A stretch of DNA of 64,000 nt. Source: Rhizobiaceae bacterium. GTDB taxonomy: Bacteria > Pseudomonadota > Alphaproteobacteria > Rhizobiales > Rhizobiaceae. The notes under the pieces are model-generated. The model was not told where the DNA came from. It ran no database searches and saw nothing but the letters and a program-made list of their open reading frames with translations. The first letter of the stretch is position 1. Every line of letters begins with the position of its first letter. A program made the translations under genes and the position numbers. Shown here in pieces: positions 18,128-26,055 of this stretch. The DNA is taken from positions 496,001 through 560,000 of the forward strand of contig JAEPMJ010000002.1 of assembly GCA_017644005.1 (NCBI GenBank), in the 5' to 3' direction.

Positions 18128-18505
18128 TCAGGCAAACTGCGCACGACCGTAGCCGACAGACCAGTTCTCCCTGGCCGATTCCAGCAAGTAGATGAACACG
18201 TTCTCCGGGGCGACACCCGGGCTTTCGCCAAGCAATTCGGCAAGCCGGGCGAAAAGCGCCCTCTTCTGCTCCGTGGTCCGCGTGTTGAACACGGTGATCT
18301 GTATGTAGACGAGATCATCACCGCGCCTGATATCGAACGCGTCTCCATACCGAAAATTGGCAGGCTCATGTTCCGTGATGGTCATGAACTGATCGCCTTC
18401 CGGGACATTCAGCGTTTCGCGCAGCGCCTTGTAGACACCGTCGAAAATGGCTTCTCTGTAAGCCTCGGATTTTCCTGATTGCATCGAGATGTGACAGATC
18501 GGCAT
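18128..18505 (-). CDS. Tautomerase-family protein
   Basis: 125-residue protein of the 4-oxalocrotonate tautomerase superfamily. After removal of the initiator Met the mature N-terminus is Pro (MPICHIS), the catalytic base of the family. The two beta-alpha-beta repeats of the longer (Tautomerase_2-type) members are visible, with FRYGDAFDI near 50 and VFIYLLESARENWSVGYG near the C-terminus. Such enzymes act on keto-enol substrates or as dehalogenases or decarboxylases. It is followed by a TetR gene upstream on the same strand (42-base gap), so the two may be co-transcribed. Specific substrate unknown. Confidence 0.85.
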   Translation of the reverse strand: MPICHISMQSGKSEAYREAIFDGVYKALRETLNVPEGDQFMTITEHEPANFRYGDAFDIRRGDDLVYIQITVFNTRTTEQKRALFARLAELLGESPGVAPENVFIYLLESARENWSVGYGRAQFA

Positions 18506-18547
18506 GTCCGGTCCTTTCGCTTCAATACCGGGTTCGTTCCCGCGGTC

Positions 18548-19132
18548 CTAAACTGCGCGCTCAATCTCGCGCACGATGATGGCCCTGGCTGTGTCTCCTG
18601 CCGCGCTCGCATATTCCGGATCGCGGTGAATCAGGATGGTGGAAAACACGCCGTCCATCAGGAGCACGACGCTTCGCGCGACAGCGGCAGGATTCGTAAG
18701 GCCGGCCGCTGCGTAGCGCTCCGCCAGCCAGGCCTCGAACTTTTTCTTGTGCGCCGCGCCCACGGCAACGGCCGGGTGCCCCGGCATATTGGCAAGTTCC
18801 GCAGCCGTTCTCAGAAAACCGCAGCCCTTCCATTTCGGGTGCCGCGCGTTTTCGCCGACCCGGTTGAAGATCGCTGCGGTCTTTTCCGCAACCGAGCCTT
18901 CCGCCGCGTCGAACCACTGAGCGAAAAGCGCCAGATTGGGTTGATCGCGCGATGCCAGGTACCCCTCGATAAGCTGGTCCTTGCTCTCGAAATGGTAGTA
19001 GAGCGTGCGCTTGGTCACATTCGCCGCATCCGCGATCGCATCGACGCTGACAGCCCGAATACCCTCCGCGTAAAACAGCTTGTTGGCCGCATCGAGAATG
19101 CGGTCTTTCGTCGATTTCGCTGCTTGGTTCAT
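18548..19132 (-). CDS. TetR/AcrR-family transcriptional regulator
   Basis: 194-residue one-component regulator. N-terminal HTH is clear: KDRILDAANKLFYAEGIRAVSVDAIADAANVTK, then RTLYYHFESKDQL, residues about 9-55. The C-terminal ligand domain has no distinctive motif. The start ATG (19130-19132) is four bases from a 20-base imperfect palindrome with an ACTAGT centre that is probably its operator. It is divergent from an enoyl-CoA hydratase gene, which is then the obvious target, along with its own operon including the tautomerase. An acyl-CoA or related ligand is an inference from that context. Confidence 0.92.
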   Translation of the reverse strand: MNQAAKSTKDRILDAANKLFYAEGIRAVSVDAIADAANVTKRTLYYHFESKDQLIEGYLASRDQPNLALFAQWFDAAEGSVAEKTAAIFNRVGENARHPKWKGCGFLRTAAELANMPGHPAVAVGAAHKKKFEAWLAERYAAAGLTNPAAVARSVVLLMDGVFSTILIHRDPEYASAAGDTARAIIVREIERAV

Positions 19133-19135
19133 ATG

Positions 19136-19155
19136 TATACCGACTAGTGAGTGTA
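19136..19155. promoter_or_regulatory. Probable TetR operator in the tetR/crotonase divergent gap
   Basis: TATACCGACT followed by AGTGAGTGTA forms a 20-bp dyad, seven of ten positions symmetric, centred on the perfect palindrome ACTAGT. It begins four bases before the tetR start codon and lies 57 bases from the hydratase start, so binding could block both promoters. Confidence 0.55.
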
Positions 19156-19211
19156 TTAGATTATCCGGCTGCGCTACCCAGCTGTCAACGTGTCAGCTGG
19201 AGGCTTGCAAA

Positions 19212-20003
19212 ATGGCGGATACCGTTCTGATGGAGCGACGTGGCGCGGTTGCGCTGCTGACGCTGAACCGTCCGGAAAAACTGAACGCGTTGAATTACGA
19301 AACCAACGATCTGCTCGTTCGGTTGCTCGGCGAGATCGAAGTCGACCCTATGATCCGTGCGGTTATCGTCACGGGTGCCGGGAATCGGGCATTTTCGGCA
19401 GGTGGCGACATTCACGAGTTCTCCGAAAGTGTGAAACAAGGGCCGGACACCGCCATTCGTGATTTTGTGCGTCGCGGCCAAGGCATGACACAGCGCTTTG
19501 AAGCCTTTCCCAAGCCGGTAATAGCAGCTGTGAACGGCATCGCATTCGGTGGCGGATGCGAAATCACCGAAGCAGTTCACCTGGCAATTGCGTCGGATCG
19601 CGCTTTGTTTGCGAAGCCGGAAATCAACATAGGTATTCCGCCGACCTTCGGCGGTACCCAGCGTCTGCCGCGCCTCGCCGGTCGCAAGCGGGCGCTTGAG
19701 TTGCTGTTGACCGGAGACCGGTTCGGGCCGGAACGTGCCTGTGAACTGGGTCTGGTCAACAAGGTGGTCCCCCACGACGAACTGCTGCCGGCCGCCTTCG
19801 AGCTTGCCGAACGAATCCTGCGTCATTCGTCGATTACTGCTGCGCGCATCATCACGGCGGTGACGCGGGGCATCAACACGACCATTTCGGAAGGTCTTCA
19901 GATCGAGAGCGAGCAGTTCGGCCGTATGGTGGCAACCAACGACATTCGCGAAGGCCTGAACGCATGGATCGCCCGCCGCGAGCCGCAATACCCGGGCACA
20001 TGA
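19212..20003 (+). CDS. Enoyl-CoA hydratase (crotonase family)
   Basis: 263-residue crotonase. The ATG at 19212 (MADTVLMERRG) is the family start; the frame is open further upstream, but that part crosses the tetR promoter. Unlike the other crotonase in this window, both catalytic glutamates are in place: GGGCEITEA near residue 117 and AKPEINIGIPP near 136. The oxyanion block FSAGGDIHEF is near 64. A syn-hydration of a trans-2-enoyl-CoA is therefore expected. It stands divergent from tetR with a likely shared operator, and no other beta-oxidation gene follows it. Chain length unknown. Confidence 0.92.
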   Translation: MADTVLMERRGAVALLTLNRPEKLNALNYETNDLLVRLLGEIEVDPMIRAVIVTGAGNRAFSAGGDIHEFSESVKQGPDTAIRDFVRRGQGMTQRFEAFPKPVIAAVNGIAFGGGCEITEAVHLAIASDRALFAKPEINIGIPPTFGGTQRLPRLAGRKRALELLLTGDRFGPERACELGLVNKVVPHDELLPAAFELAERILRHSSITAARIITAVTRGINTTISEGLQIESEQFGRMVATNDIREGLNAWIARREPQYPGT

Positions 20004-20073
20004 GGTTGCCTCGCCGCATGGCCTCGCGTCGCGTAAGCCGGTGTTCACCTGGCGCAATGGGTCATCTTGATTA

Positions 20074-20099
20074 TTCGACAAAACCAGATATATAGTTCT
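20074..20099. promoter_or_regulatory. Putative ArsR-family operator 1 (upstream of arsR-like gene)
   Basis: 26-base AT-rich element three bases before the arsR-like ATG at 20103. Its reverse complement matches the element at 20439-20464 at 19 of 26 positions, sharing AGAAC at one end and TCGAA at the other. The position is right for autorepression. Confidence 0.55.
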
Positions 20100-20102
20100 T
20101 TT

Positions 20103-20420
20103 ATGAAGGATCTGACGATTACCAAGGCGGCGCAGGCTCTGGCGGCGCTCGGACATGAGGCGAGGCTGTCCGTCTTCCGCCTGCTTGTTCGAAGCGGCCA
20201 TGAGGGACTCAATGTGGGTGAGATAAGCGCCCATCTGGATATGCCTGCCTCGACGCTTGCGCATCACCTGCGCGCGCTTGTCTCGGCCGGTCTGGTTGTC
20301 CAGGAGCGGCATGGACGAATTACCGTCAATCGTGCCGACTACAACGCGATGGACGCAGTCCTCGCATTTCTCGGGGATGAATGCTGCGCCGGAGTGAAAC
20401 CGAAATCCAACGTCGCCTAG
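20103..20420 (+). CDS. ArsR/SmtB-family transcriptional regulator
   Basis: 105-residue winged-helix repressor. Seen: LAALGHEARLSVFRLLV near residues 13-29, then the recognition helix MPASTLAHHLRALVSAGLV near 50-68 and a beta wing (QERHGRITVNRADY). Cysteines occur only near the C-terminus (ECCAG, about residues 94-95), a possible metalloid-binding pair, in contrast to the ELCVCD site of classic ArsR. The ATG at 20103 is chosen because the upstream extension would read through the operator. The next gene is an ArsP-like permease 44 bases on, so arsenical sensing is the likely role. Confidence 0.9.
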   Translation: MKDLTITKAAQALAALGHEARLSVFRLLVRSGHEGLNVGEISAHLDMPASTLAHHLRALVSAGLVVQERHGRITVNRADYNAMDAVLAFLGDECCAGVKPKSNVA

Positions 20421-20438
20421 CGCTTTTTTTCACCAAAT

Positions 20439-20464
20439 AGAACCATAGAACCGGCTATATCGAA
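20439..20464. promoter_or_regulatory. Putative ArsR-family operator 2 (abutting the permease start)
   Basis: Inverted copy of the element at 20074-20099 (19 of 26 positions). It contains ATAG-AACCGG-CTAT as an internal dyad and ends at the base before the permease ATG at 20465. A repressor bound here could block a separate promoter or stop transcription into the permease gene. Confidence 0.5.
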
Positions 20465-21517
20465 ATGACTGACACAATACTGAAATTGGGAAATGGCGGC
20501 GCGGAGTTCTTCCGTGACGTCTGGAGAGCGCACAAGCCATGGCTTTTCTCGGCTTTCACCATGGCCGTCCTCTTGATTGTGGCGCCTGAACAGGCCTGGT
20601 CGAGCGCGGGCTTCGTTGCCCGTTCGCTGGCGGAAACGTCACCTTATCTGCTGCTGTCTATCGCGCTTGCAGCCTATGCCGGCGCTAGCGGCGCCGACAA
20701 TCTGATCGCCCGTGCCTTCTCAGGCTCGCCATTGATCGTGATCGCGGTCGCGGCGCTTTTTGGCGGCTTGTCGCCCTTCTGCTCATGCGGCGTCATCCCA
20801 CTGATCGCAGCACTGCTGGCAATGGGCGTTCCGTTGTCCGGCGTGATGGCCTTCTGGCTCGCATCGCCGGTGATTGACCCTTCGATGTTCGTCCTGACGT
20901 CAGGCCTGCTGGGTGCCGAGTTCGCAGTGGCAAAAACCGCGGCGGCAGTCGGCCTCGGGCTCTTTGGCGGATATGTTACCCACGCAACGATGCGCGCCGG
21001 ATTTCTGGCCGACCCTTTGCGGCCCGGCGTCGGCAACGGCGGCTGCGGCGCATCGGCGGTTCGCAATCCGGGTCCGGTCGTATGGAAATTCTGGTCGGAT
21101 CCCGTTCGCCGTGCCAAATTCCGGCGTGAAACCTGGTCGACGACGCTCTTTCTGGTCAAGTGGCTGACCCTTGCGTTCCTGCTTGAAAGCCTGATGCTCG
21201 CCTACATCCCGCCGGAGTGGATCGCATCGGCGCTGGGCGGCAGTGGCTTGTGGCCGATCCTCACCGCAACGCTCGTTGGCGTGCCCGCCTATCTGAACGG
21301 CTATGCCGCGACACCTCTGGTCGCGGGACTGATCGAACAAGGCATGGCGCCGGGCGCCGGACTGTCGTTCCTGGTCGCGGGTGGTGTGACATCGCTTCCA
21401 GCGGCAATTGCGGTATTCGCGCTCGTTCGCCGGCCGATATTTGTGCTCTATCTGCTGCTGGCGCTTGTCGGATCGCTGGCAAGCGGCTTCCTCTATCAGC
21501 TATGGCTGATCAGCTGA
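20465..21517 (+). CDS. ArsP-like permease (DUF318 family)
   Basis: 350-residue membrane protein with about eight to ten hydrophobic segments. The family signature is clear: LSPFCSCGVIPLIAALL near residue 100, followed by ASPVIDPSMFVLTSG near 137, and a second glycine-rich repeat, GVPAYLNGYAATPLVAGL, near 275. ArsP members export trivalent organoarsenicals such as methylarsenite, and the CSC region is conserved across the wider family. It follows an ArsR-type regulator by 44 bases, with an operator-like element right at its start, which supports metalloid efflux. A role with another toxic thiol-reactive compound cannot be excluded. Confidence 0.85.
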   Translation: MTDTILKLGNGGAEFFRDVWRAHKPWLFSAFTMAVLLIVAPEQAWSSAGFVARSLAETSPYLLLSIALAAYAGASGADNLIARAFSGSPLIVIAVAALFGGLSPFCSCGVIPLIAALLAMGVPLSGVMAFWLASPVIDPSMFVLTSGLLGAEFAVAKTAAAVGLGLFGGYVTHATMRAGFLADPLRPGVGNGGCGASAVRNPGPVVWKFWSDPVRRAKFRRETWSTTLFLVKWLTLAFLLESLMLAYIPPEWIASALGGSGLWPILTATLVGVPAYLNGYAATPLVAGLIEQGMAPGAGLSFLVAGGVTSLPAAIAVFALVRRPIFVLYLLLALVGSLASGFLYQLWLIS

Positions 21518-21610
21518 TCCCTCGTGCGTGACCAGCGCTTTGTGAGGTGCTGGTACGCACGATTCAGGCCGTAGCCGGCTACATCTGCGTCAACGCAAAG
21601 GAGCAGTTCG

Positions 21611-22417
21611 ATGTTGATGTATCAGGTCGATGCATTTGCCGACCGGGTGTTCGCAGGAAATCCAGCCGCTGTTCTCGTGCTCGATCAATGGCTCGCCGAC
21701 GATCTGATGCTCAACATCGCGGAAGAGAACAACCTCGCCGAAACAGCGTTCGTTTGCCGCTCGAAAACCAGCGACGAATGGGAACTACGCTGGTTCACGC
21801 CCGTTCATGAGGTTGATTTCTGTGGCCACGCTACGCTGGCGGCGGCGCATGTTCTGGTACGTCATTTCGGGGAGACCGGGCCTTTGCAATTCAACACGCG
21901 GGCGGGCACGCTCTATGTTTCCGTCGACGGTGACGGTTATGAGCTCAACCTGCCACGCTTCGAACCCGAGCCGCTTGCGGCCCTTCCGAAGGAGATCGGC
22001 GGGCTTTTCGGCGCGGAGCCGAAATCGATCTTCCGCAACTTCGAGAACATCTTTGTACAGCTCGAACACGAAGCCGCGGTACGCGGCTTCGTTCCGGATG
22101 CAGCCCGAATCGCAACGCTGTTCCCGCTCGGCCTCGCCATCACCGCACGCGGCGAAGAATTTGATTTCGTCTCGCGTTATTTTGCACCCGGCGCTGGAAT
22201 TCCGGAAGACCCGGTAACCGGTTCGATTCACGCAACTCTCGTACCCTATTGGGCGAAACAGCTCGGCAGGACCGACCTTTCCGCCTATCAGGCGTCCAGA
22301 CGCGGAGGCTATCTGAGATGCCGGCAGGAAAGAGATCGCGTTCTCATCCGCGGCTCCGCGGTCACCTTCATGGAAGCGGATATCAACCTGCAAACCCGTG
22401 GCATCGATAACCGGTAA
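21611..22417 (+). CDS. PhzF-family epimerase/isomerase
   Basis: 268-residue protein with the diaminopimelate-epimerase-like fold. Seen: the N-terminal YQVDAFADRVFAGNPAAV (residues 4-21) with the family GNPAAV turn, and NLAETAFV at 41-48 with the conserved Glu44 that is the acid/base in PhzF. RWFTPVHEVDFCGHATLAA near 60-77 and SRYFAPGAGIPEDPVTGSIH near 195-214 mark the second half. The start is supported by AAAGGAG at 21597-21603. Phenazine genes are absent, so this is one of the many PhzF paralogues of unknown substrate. It converges on the ABC gene at 22447. Confidence 0.9.
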   Translation: MLMYQVDAFADRVFAGNPAAVLVLDQWLADDLMLNIAEENNLAETAFVCRSKTSDEWELRWFTPVHEVDFCGHATLAAAHVLVRHFGETGPLQFNTRAGTLYVSVDGDGYELNLPRFEPEPLAALPKEIGGLFGAEPKSIFRNFENIFVQLEHEAAVRGFVPDAARIATLFPLGLAITARGEEFDFVSRYFAPGAGIPEDPVTGSIHATLVPYWAKQLGRTDLSAYQASRRGGYLRCRQERDRVLIRGSAVTFMEADINLQTRGIDNR

Positions 22418-22446
22418 AAGACCACGCTACCGGGCGTACGGGCGCA

Positions 22447-23247
22447 TCATATCCATGGCTGATCGGGGTCTGGCAGCGGCATGGCATCGAGCAGTTCGCG
22501 CGTATAGGCGGCACTCGGATTCGCGTAGAGCTCGGCAGTCGTCGCATTCTCGACGATCTCGCCGCGATGCAGCACAAGAATGCGCGTGCACAGCCGGCGG
22601 ATCACCGACAGATCGTGACTGATGAATGCGAGCGTGAGACCAAGCTCGGTCACGAGCTCTTCAAGCAATGCAAGCACCTGCGCCTGCGAAGAAACATCCA
22701 GCCCGGATACGATCTCATCGGCCAGAATGAACTCCGGCCGCAGCGCAATGGCGCGCGCGATGCCGACCCTCTGGCGCTGGCCGCCCGAAAGCTCATGTGG
22801 ATAGCGGGAGGCAAAGCTGCGCGGCAGGCCTACCTGGTCAAGCGCTTCCAGTGCGCCCTTTTCCGGATCGTCAGCCCCGTGCAGACGTAGCGGGGCCGCG
22901 ATCAGCCTGCCGATACGGTGGCGCGGGTTGAGCGACGACATCGGGTCCTGAAAGATCATCTGGAAGCGCCGGCGCAGCGGCCGTAACTCAGCCTCCGACA
23001 GATGGGAGATGTCGTGCCCGTCGAACCGTACGGTCCCGCCCGAAGGTTCAAGCAAGCGAACCAGCACCCGGCCGAGCGTCGACTTGCCGGACCCGGAGCC
23101 GCCGACAATGCCGAGGATTTCGCCGCGCGGAATGGTGAAGCTCAGACCTTTCAGAATCTCCGTACGAGGCGCCGGCCCCAACAGCGGCTTGCGGGTGAGG
23201 TCGGGGAAGGAGAGCTGCAGATTTTCGACCCGATAAAGATCAGCCAT
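22447..23247 (-). CDS. Peptide/opine-type ABC transporter ATPase (DppF-like)
   Basis: Second ATPase of an oligopeptide-type importer, 266 residues from the ATG at 23247. That start overlaps the stop of the previous gene by eight bases, so translation is coupled. Walker A is GGSGSGKST near residue 45, the signature is LSGGQRQR near 152, and Walker B is FILADEIVSGLD near 172. The switch His is in FISHDLS. The variant DEIVSGLD, in place of DEPTSALD, recurs in rhizobial DppF-like proteins. Last gene of the operon. Confidence 0.9.
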   Translation of the reverse strand: MADLYRVENLQLSFPDLTRKPLLGPAPRTEILKGLSFTIPRGEILGIVGGSGSGKSTLGRVLVRLLEPSGGTVRFDGHDISHLSEAELRPLRRRFQMIFQDPMSSLNPRHRIGRLIAAPLRLHGADDPEKGALEALDQVGLPRSFASRYPHELSGGQRQRVGIARAIALRPEFILADEIVSGLDVSSQAQVLALLEELVTELGLTLAFISHDLSVIRRLCTRILVLHRGEIVENATTAELYANPSAAYTRELLDAMPLPDPDQPWI

Positions 23248-24112
23248 GGCGCAACCTCGCATCGGCGGCATCGACCTCGGCTTTCACCGCAGCGATCACC
23301 TCCTCAGGCACAGGCGTCAGGCTGGCTTCGGGGTCGGTGTATTTCGGCGTCGCGGCCAGCAGCGCGCGTGAATAGGCGTGCGCCGGCTCGCGGAAGAAGC
23401 TGCGCACATCGGTCGCTTCCACCACCATGCCGGCATAGAGCACCGAGAGCGACTGGCAGATTTTCGACACCACACCGAGATCGTGCGTGACGAACAGAAG
23501 CGCGGTATCGTGGCGCTGCTGCATGTCCTTGATCAGTTTCAGTATCTGCTTCTGCACCGTCACATCGAGTGCGGTGGTCGGCTCGTCGGCAACAATCAGT
23601 TTCGGCTGCGCCGCAAACGCCGAGGCGATCAGAATGCGCTGCCGCATGCCGCCGGAAAGCTCGTGCGGATAGCTGCGCAGCACACGCTGCGGGTCGGGAA
23701 TCTGCACCTCGTCCAGCAGCTCGGCGGCGCGGTCGCGTGCGCGTTTTGCATCCCAACCCAGAATATCGGTCAGCCGGTCGGTAATCTGCGGGCCGATCCG
23801 CCGCGACGGGTTGAGCGCAGTCAGCGGGTCCTGCGGAATCAGCGCGCAGGATTGACCGAGCCGTTTGCGGTGTTCCGCGGGCGAAAGCGCCAGGAGATCA
23901 GTGCCATCAAGCTCGATTGTACCCGACACGATTTCGATGGCACGCGGCAACGTGCCGAGTACGGCCTTGCCGATCATCGACTTGCCGGCACCGGATTCGC
24001 CCACCAGCCCGTGCACCTCGCCCGGCTGCACTGTTAGCGAGACGTCGCGCAGCAGCCGTGCCGAGGTGCCAGCGATGTTGACCGTCAGGTTCGAGATCTT
24101 GAGGTAGCTCAT
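23240..24112 (-). CDS. Peptide/opine-type ABC transporter ATPase (DppD-like)
   Basis: First ATPase of the importer, 290 residues. The open frame extends far upstream through the permease gene, but the ATG at 24112 (MSYLKISNL) gives the family start and forms an ATGA overlap with the permease stop. Walker A GESGAGKSM near residue 39, signature LSGGMRQR near 158, Walker B LIVADEPTTALD near 178, and a C-terminal segment (HAYSRALLAATPK) that in Opp/Dpp ATPases precedes the iron-sulfur or regulatory tail. No Cys cluster is seen there. Confidence 0.9.
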   Translation of the reverse strand: MSYLKISNLTVNIAGTSARLLRDVSLTVQPGEVHGLVGESGAGKSMIGKAVLGTLPRAIEIVSGTIELDGTDLLALSPAEHRKRLGQSCALIPQDPLTALNPSRRIGPQITDRLTDILGWDAKRARDRAAELLDEVQIPDPQRVLRSYPHELSGGMRQRILIASAFAAQPKLIVADEPTTALDVTVQKQILKLIKDMQQRHDTALLFVTHDLGVVSKICQSLSVLYAGMVVEATDVRSFFREPAHAYSRALLAATPKYTDPEASLTPVPEEVIAAVKAEVDAADARLRHG

Positions 24113-24960
24113 CGCAGCACCGGGTCGAAGCGGTCTTTCAGGCCCTCGCCGAATTGCGAGAACGAAAGCACGGTCAGGAACAGCGCTATGAGCGGAAACA
24201 CCATGATCCACCACGCTTGGTGGATTGACGTGCGCCCCTCCGAAATCATCCCGCCCCAGGTCGGATCGTCGGTCGAGATCGACAGGTTCACGAAGGAAAG
24301 GATTGCTTCCACGATGACCGCGATGCCCATTTCGAGGGTCAGGAGAACCACGATGGTCGGTAGCACATTGGGCAGGATTTCCACGATCATGGTGGAAAGC
24401 CGCGTGCGGCCCGCAATCTGCGCCGATGCTGGGTAATCCATGGCGCCCTGTGCCATCGCCTCGGCGCGCACGACACGCGCGAAGCGGGTCCAGTCGATCA
24501 CGACAATGGCGATGATGATCGAAACCAGTCCCGGCCCGAGTACCGCGATCAGCAGGATCGAAAACAGCACCGGTGGAAAGGCCATCCAGATGTCGATCAG
24601 CCGCGAAATCACAACGTCGACCCAACCGCGCAGATAGCCGGCGAGCAGACCAAGCGTGGAGCCCACCAGTGCCGTGATGCTGCCCGCCACCAGCGCGACG
24701 ACAAGCGCTACGCGAGCGCCATAGAGTATGCGAGCCAGCACGTCGCGCCCCAGGCTGTCGGTGCCGAGATAGTATCCAGGCTCCGCCCCTGCCTCCCAGA
24801 AAGGCGGCATGCGGCCGAGAAACAGATCCTGCTCTAGCGGACCATGCGGACTGAGAAGTGGCGCGAACAGCGCCGCGAAAACAAGGATCGTTAGCCAGCC
24901 GCCCGAGAGCCAGAGGCGAAGGCCGATCTTGCGCCGAACCTGGGAGCGGCCGTCAAGCAT
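24109..24960 (-). CDS. Peptide/opine-type ABC transporter permease (DppC-like)
   Basis: 283-residue inner-membrane subunit with about six membrane helices. Seen: the N-terminal helix after RRKIGLRLWLSGG, the DppC-typical GTDSLGRDVLARILYGAR near residue 75, and the EAA-type loop VRAEAMAQGAMDYPASAQIAG near 175-195, which contacts the ATPases. The ATG at 24960 overlaps the stop of dppB by eight bases and has GAGG upstream; a start 27 bases earlier would extend further into dppB. Pairs with DppB to form the pore. Confidence 0.9.
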   Translation of the reverse strand: MLDGRSQVRRKIGLRLWLSGGWLTILVFAALFAPLLSPHGPLEQDLFLGRMPPFWEAGAEPGYYLGTDSLGRDVLARILYGARVALVVALVAGSITALVGSTLGLLAGYLRGWVDVVISRLIDIWMAFPPVLFSILLIAVLGPGLVSIIIAIVVIDWTRFARVVRAEAMAQGAMDYPASAQIAGRTRLSTMIVEILPNVLPTIVVLLTLEMGIAVIVEAILSFVNLSISTDDPTWGGMISEGRTSIHQAWWIMVFPLIALFLTVLSFSQFGEGLKDRFDPVLR

Positions 24961-25963
24961 GGCGCAACCTCGGATTGAGCAGTGCATAGGTGAGGTCGAC
25001 CACCAGATTGACCACGGTGAAAAGCACGGCGAACAAAATCACGATGCCCTGTATCAGCGGCAGGTCGCGATTGATGACCGCGTCGATCGCCATGTTGCCG
25101 AGGCCTTCATAGCTGAACAGCCGCTCGATGATCACGGTACCGCCGATCAGAAATGTGAACTGCACGCCGACCAGCGTCAGCGTCGGCAGGATGGCGTTGG
25201 GCAGCGCCTCGCGAATGATGACGTGATTTTCGCCATAGCCCTTGGTTCGGGCGAGCGTGACATAGTCGAGATGCATTGTTTCTTTCAGGGACTGCTTGAG
25301 CAGCTGGCCGATGATGGCCGCAAGCGGGATGGCGAGAGCCAGCGCCGGCATGAACATGTGGCTGACAATGTCGACCCACAGGTCGAAGCGCAGCCGAACG
25401 AGGCTCTCGAACAGATAGAAATTCGTGACGAAAGGAAGGTCGAGCGAAGGCGTCACGCGGCCCGAAATATGAAACACCGGCCAGGCGACGCCAAAGAGCA
25501 GTATCAGGATCAGCGCCCACAGAAAGTCCGGTACCGAAAGCGCCATGCCGTTGGCAACGTCGATGCCGGCCTCGACCTTGGTGCCGCGTTCGCGCGTGCC
25601 CATCAGCGCGGCCACGCCGCCCAGGATAACCGCAATGACAAGCGCCATGATCGACAGTTCGAGCGTTGCGGGCAGCCGGCCGAGCACCAGGTCGAGCACC
25701 GGCCGCCGCGCCGTGATCGACGTTCCGAAGTCGCCCTGCAGGACACCGCTGGCCCAGATGAAAAACTGCTCGGGGATCGATTTGTCGAGGCCGTAAAGCG
25801 CGGTCAGACGCGCGATGTCCTCGGCGGTAGCGCCCGGCGGCAGCATCATTGCAATCGGGTCGCCCGGCACCACGCGGATGACGAAAAAGACAATCACGGC
25901 AACGCCGACAAGCGTCGCCGCCGTGCTAGCCAGCCTGAAAAGGAGAGACCTGAGTATCTGCAT
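24953..25963 (-). CDS. Peptide/opine-type ABC transporter permease (DppB-like)
   Basis: 336-residue permease. Seen: the first helix near 9-30, VVPGDPIAMMLPPGAT near 31, the family LYGLDKSIPEQFFIWASGVLQGDFGTS region in the periplasmic loop, SVPDFLWALIL near 145, and the EAA loop TLARTKGYGENHVIIREALPNA near 240-262. It starts 92 bases after the binding-protein stop. A strong hairpin at 25998-26028 lies in that gap and may set the level of permease relative to binding protein. Confidence 0.92.
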   Translation of the reverse strand: MQILRSLLFRLASTAATLVGVAVIVFFVIRVVPGDPIAMMLPPGATAEDIARLTALYGLDKSIPEQFFIWASGVLQGDFGTSITARRPVLDLVLGRLPATLELSIMALVIAVILGGVAALMGTRERGTKVEAGIDVANGMALSVPDFLWALILILLFGVAWPVFHISGRVTPSLDLPFVTNFYLFESLVRLRFDLWVDIVSHMFMPALALAIPLAAIIGQLLKQSLKETMHLDYVTLARTKGYGENHVIIREALPNAILPTLTLVGVQFTFLIGGTVIIERLFSYEGLGNMAIDAVINRDLPLIQGIVILFAVLFTVVNLVVDLTYALLNPRLRHA

Positions 25964-25997
25964 GCGCTTTTCGGTTACGCCGGTGCGTGCCTAAAAC

Positions 25998-26028
25998 ACG
26001 CGGGACAGGGAAAACCCCTGCCCCGCGT
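25998..26028 (-). other. Strong stem-loop between binding-protein and permease genes
   Basis: ACGCGGG-A-CAGGG (25998-26010) pairs with CCCTG-C-CCCGCGT (26016-26028): twelve pairs and one mismatch around a five-base loop. On the minus-strand transcript it is followed by GUUUUA. It could be a partial terminator or a 3' stabiliser that raises binding-protein over permease, as known for malE-malF. Confidence 0.6.
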
Positions 26029-26055
26029 TCATATCATATTCCGGTTCTGGCTTGA

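Noticed and set aside
16927..18505. Threonine/lysine degradation operon including tdh, the saccharopine-dehydrogenase-like gene and tautomerase
   Set aside because: Gaps of 125-150 bases and lack of kbl or further lysine genes give no support for co-transcription.
23240..24625. 461-codon frame suggesting a longer DppD with an extra N-terminal domain
   Set aside because: The first 170 codons read out of frame through the permease gene and have no similarity; ATG 24112 gives a normal ATPase.
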